Below are positions 63,364 to 64,000 of a DNA stretch of 64,000 nt, one piece after another. The position numbers were made by a program, and so were the translations under genes. Source of the stretch: Rotaria macrura (Eukaryota > Rotifera > Eurotatoria > Philodinida > Philodinidae). The notes beneath the pieces were generated by a model. That model did not search any database. It was not told where the DNA came from and saw nothing but the letters and a program-made list of their open reading frames with translations. Numbering within the stretch: position 1 is the first letter of the stretch; each line of letters starts with the position of its first letter. The stretch is taken from contig OENT01000545.1 in assembly GCA_900239685.1 (NCBI GenBank), positions 1 through 64,000 of the forward strand, read 5' to 3'.

Positions 63364-64000
63364 GTAAATACTTATTATGAATCAGGGATTCACGTTCTAG
63401 GGAAAATAGATTTGAGATCCTTTCCTGCTCTTCTCCCCCTCCTTAAAAAACAATCAAGAATCTATCTCAATTTTCTAAAAAACAAAAGTAGAATTAGAAA
63501 GGCCATAGCTAGTGTAAAACTGTTGCATGTCAGAAGGGATTATTGCAATTTCTTCAACTATTTTTCAACGAATAGGAAGCATCATAAATAAGAAAAAAAC
63601 AATTCTTCAGACGAAAGAAACCTTTCAACTAGAAAACTTAGTCTAGAGTTTGGCGTTAATAGATCTGCTCTTCTAAAATGAGATTTTCAAATGATGAGAT
63701 CTTTTCTCCATTGATAGTGTATACGACACAAAATACTTTTGTTTGATTTGAAAATTAACTGAGATTTTTTCTGCATGGAAATTTGTGATCATAAGCAAAA
63801 TTAAAGGTTTACAGCCTAGTAAAATCCTGATAGAAATTCAGATCGAAAGACATCATCTGTTGGGTTTCCTTAGTTAGAAAAGCCATGCTATTTGTGTTTG
63901 TAAAACTTTTAACACTTTGAGATATCATCATTAGAAAAATTGTATTGATAGCTTATCTGTAAAGTTTTGCATCGAATCAACGATCTGAACACGTTCTTAT
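63364..64000. other. Intron or 3' flank of the integrin gene, no exon seen
   Basis: 637 bases after a good donor site without a recognisable further exon. Either a long intron running out of the window or sequence that replaced the 3' half of the gene. Confidence 0.4.

Noticed and set aside
1-64000. tRNA, rRNA, CRISPR arrays, telomere repeats
   Set aside because: Looked for cloverleaf B-box words, regular spaced repeats and tandem G-rich telomere units; none found by eye.

Overview
The window looks like a piece of a small-intron, AT-rich metazoan genome, most probably a bdelloid rotifer (inference). The case rests on spliceosomal introns that are mostly 50-80 nt with GT..AG ends, on clear animal-only genes (PTIP, integrin alpha, MLF, group I PAK, PRADC1, MAP10), on an F-box relic whose wording matches what I remember of F-box families in rotifer proteins, and on a bacterial/fungal-type siderophore synthetase gene sitting among them with its own introns. 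There are no operons, ribosome-binding sites or prokaryotic signals.

Layout. (a) 1-8.4 kb holds no intact gene. It contains GC-rich dispersed repeats, an F-box relic at 2.86 kb, a 1.79-kb element with 320-bp near-identical inverted arms (3265-5050) and further repeat debris. (b) 8406-11585, + strand: a five-exon gene for an IucA/IucC-type (NIS) siderophore synthetase-like protein of 610 aa, the best horizontal-transfer candidate here. (c) 12-24 kb is repeat-rich: a 673-bp palindrome with an assembly gap at its centre, two copies of one MITE family, another MITE, and dispersed GC-rich debris. It also holds two - strand genes I cannot name: a secreted Cys-containing protein (18634-19805) and a partial multi-exon gene (22037-23387). 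(d) 24.1-39.7 kb is a compact run of five - strand genes: MAP10-like, an ORP10/11-like protein without its lipid-binding domain, group I PAK kinase, myeloid leukemia factor, and PTIP/PAXIP1. (e) 39.7-48.6 kb is accessory: a VWD-like plus coiled-coil gene flanked by inverted arms about 290-385 bp long, two members of a palindromic foldback family, and a 139-bp hAT-type MITE with a perfect 8-bp target duplication. (f) 48.7-63.4 kb, + strand: PRADC1, the Rab GAP TBC1D5, a 5.6-kb gene-poor AT-rich gap, and the 5' part of an integrin alpha gene whose last exons are outside the window or missing.

The genes do not form a pathway. TBC1D5 (endosomal Rab regulation), the ORP-like PH protein (membrane contact) and PRADC1 (secretory) act on membranes; PAK, MAP10 and integrin act on cytoskeleton and adhesion; PTIP and MLF are nuclear. 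Exon joints were worked out by hand from reading frame, splice consensus and family similarity recalled from memory. No database search was run.
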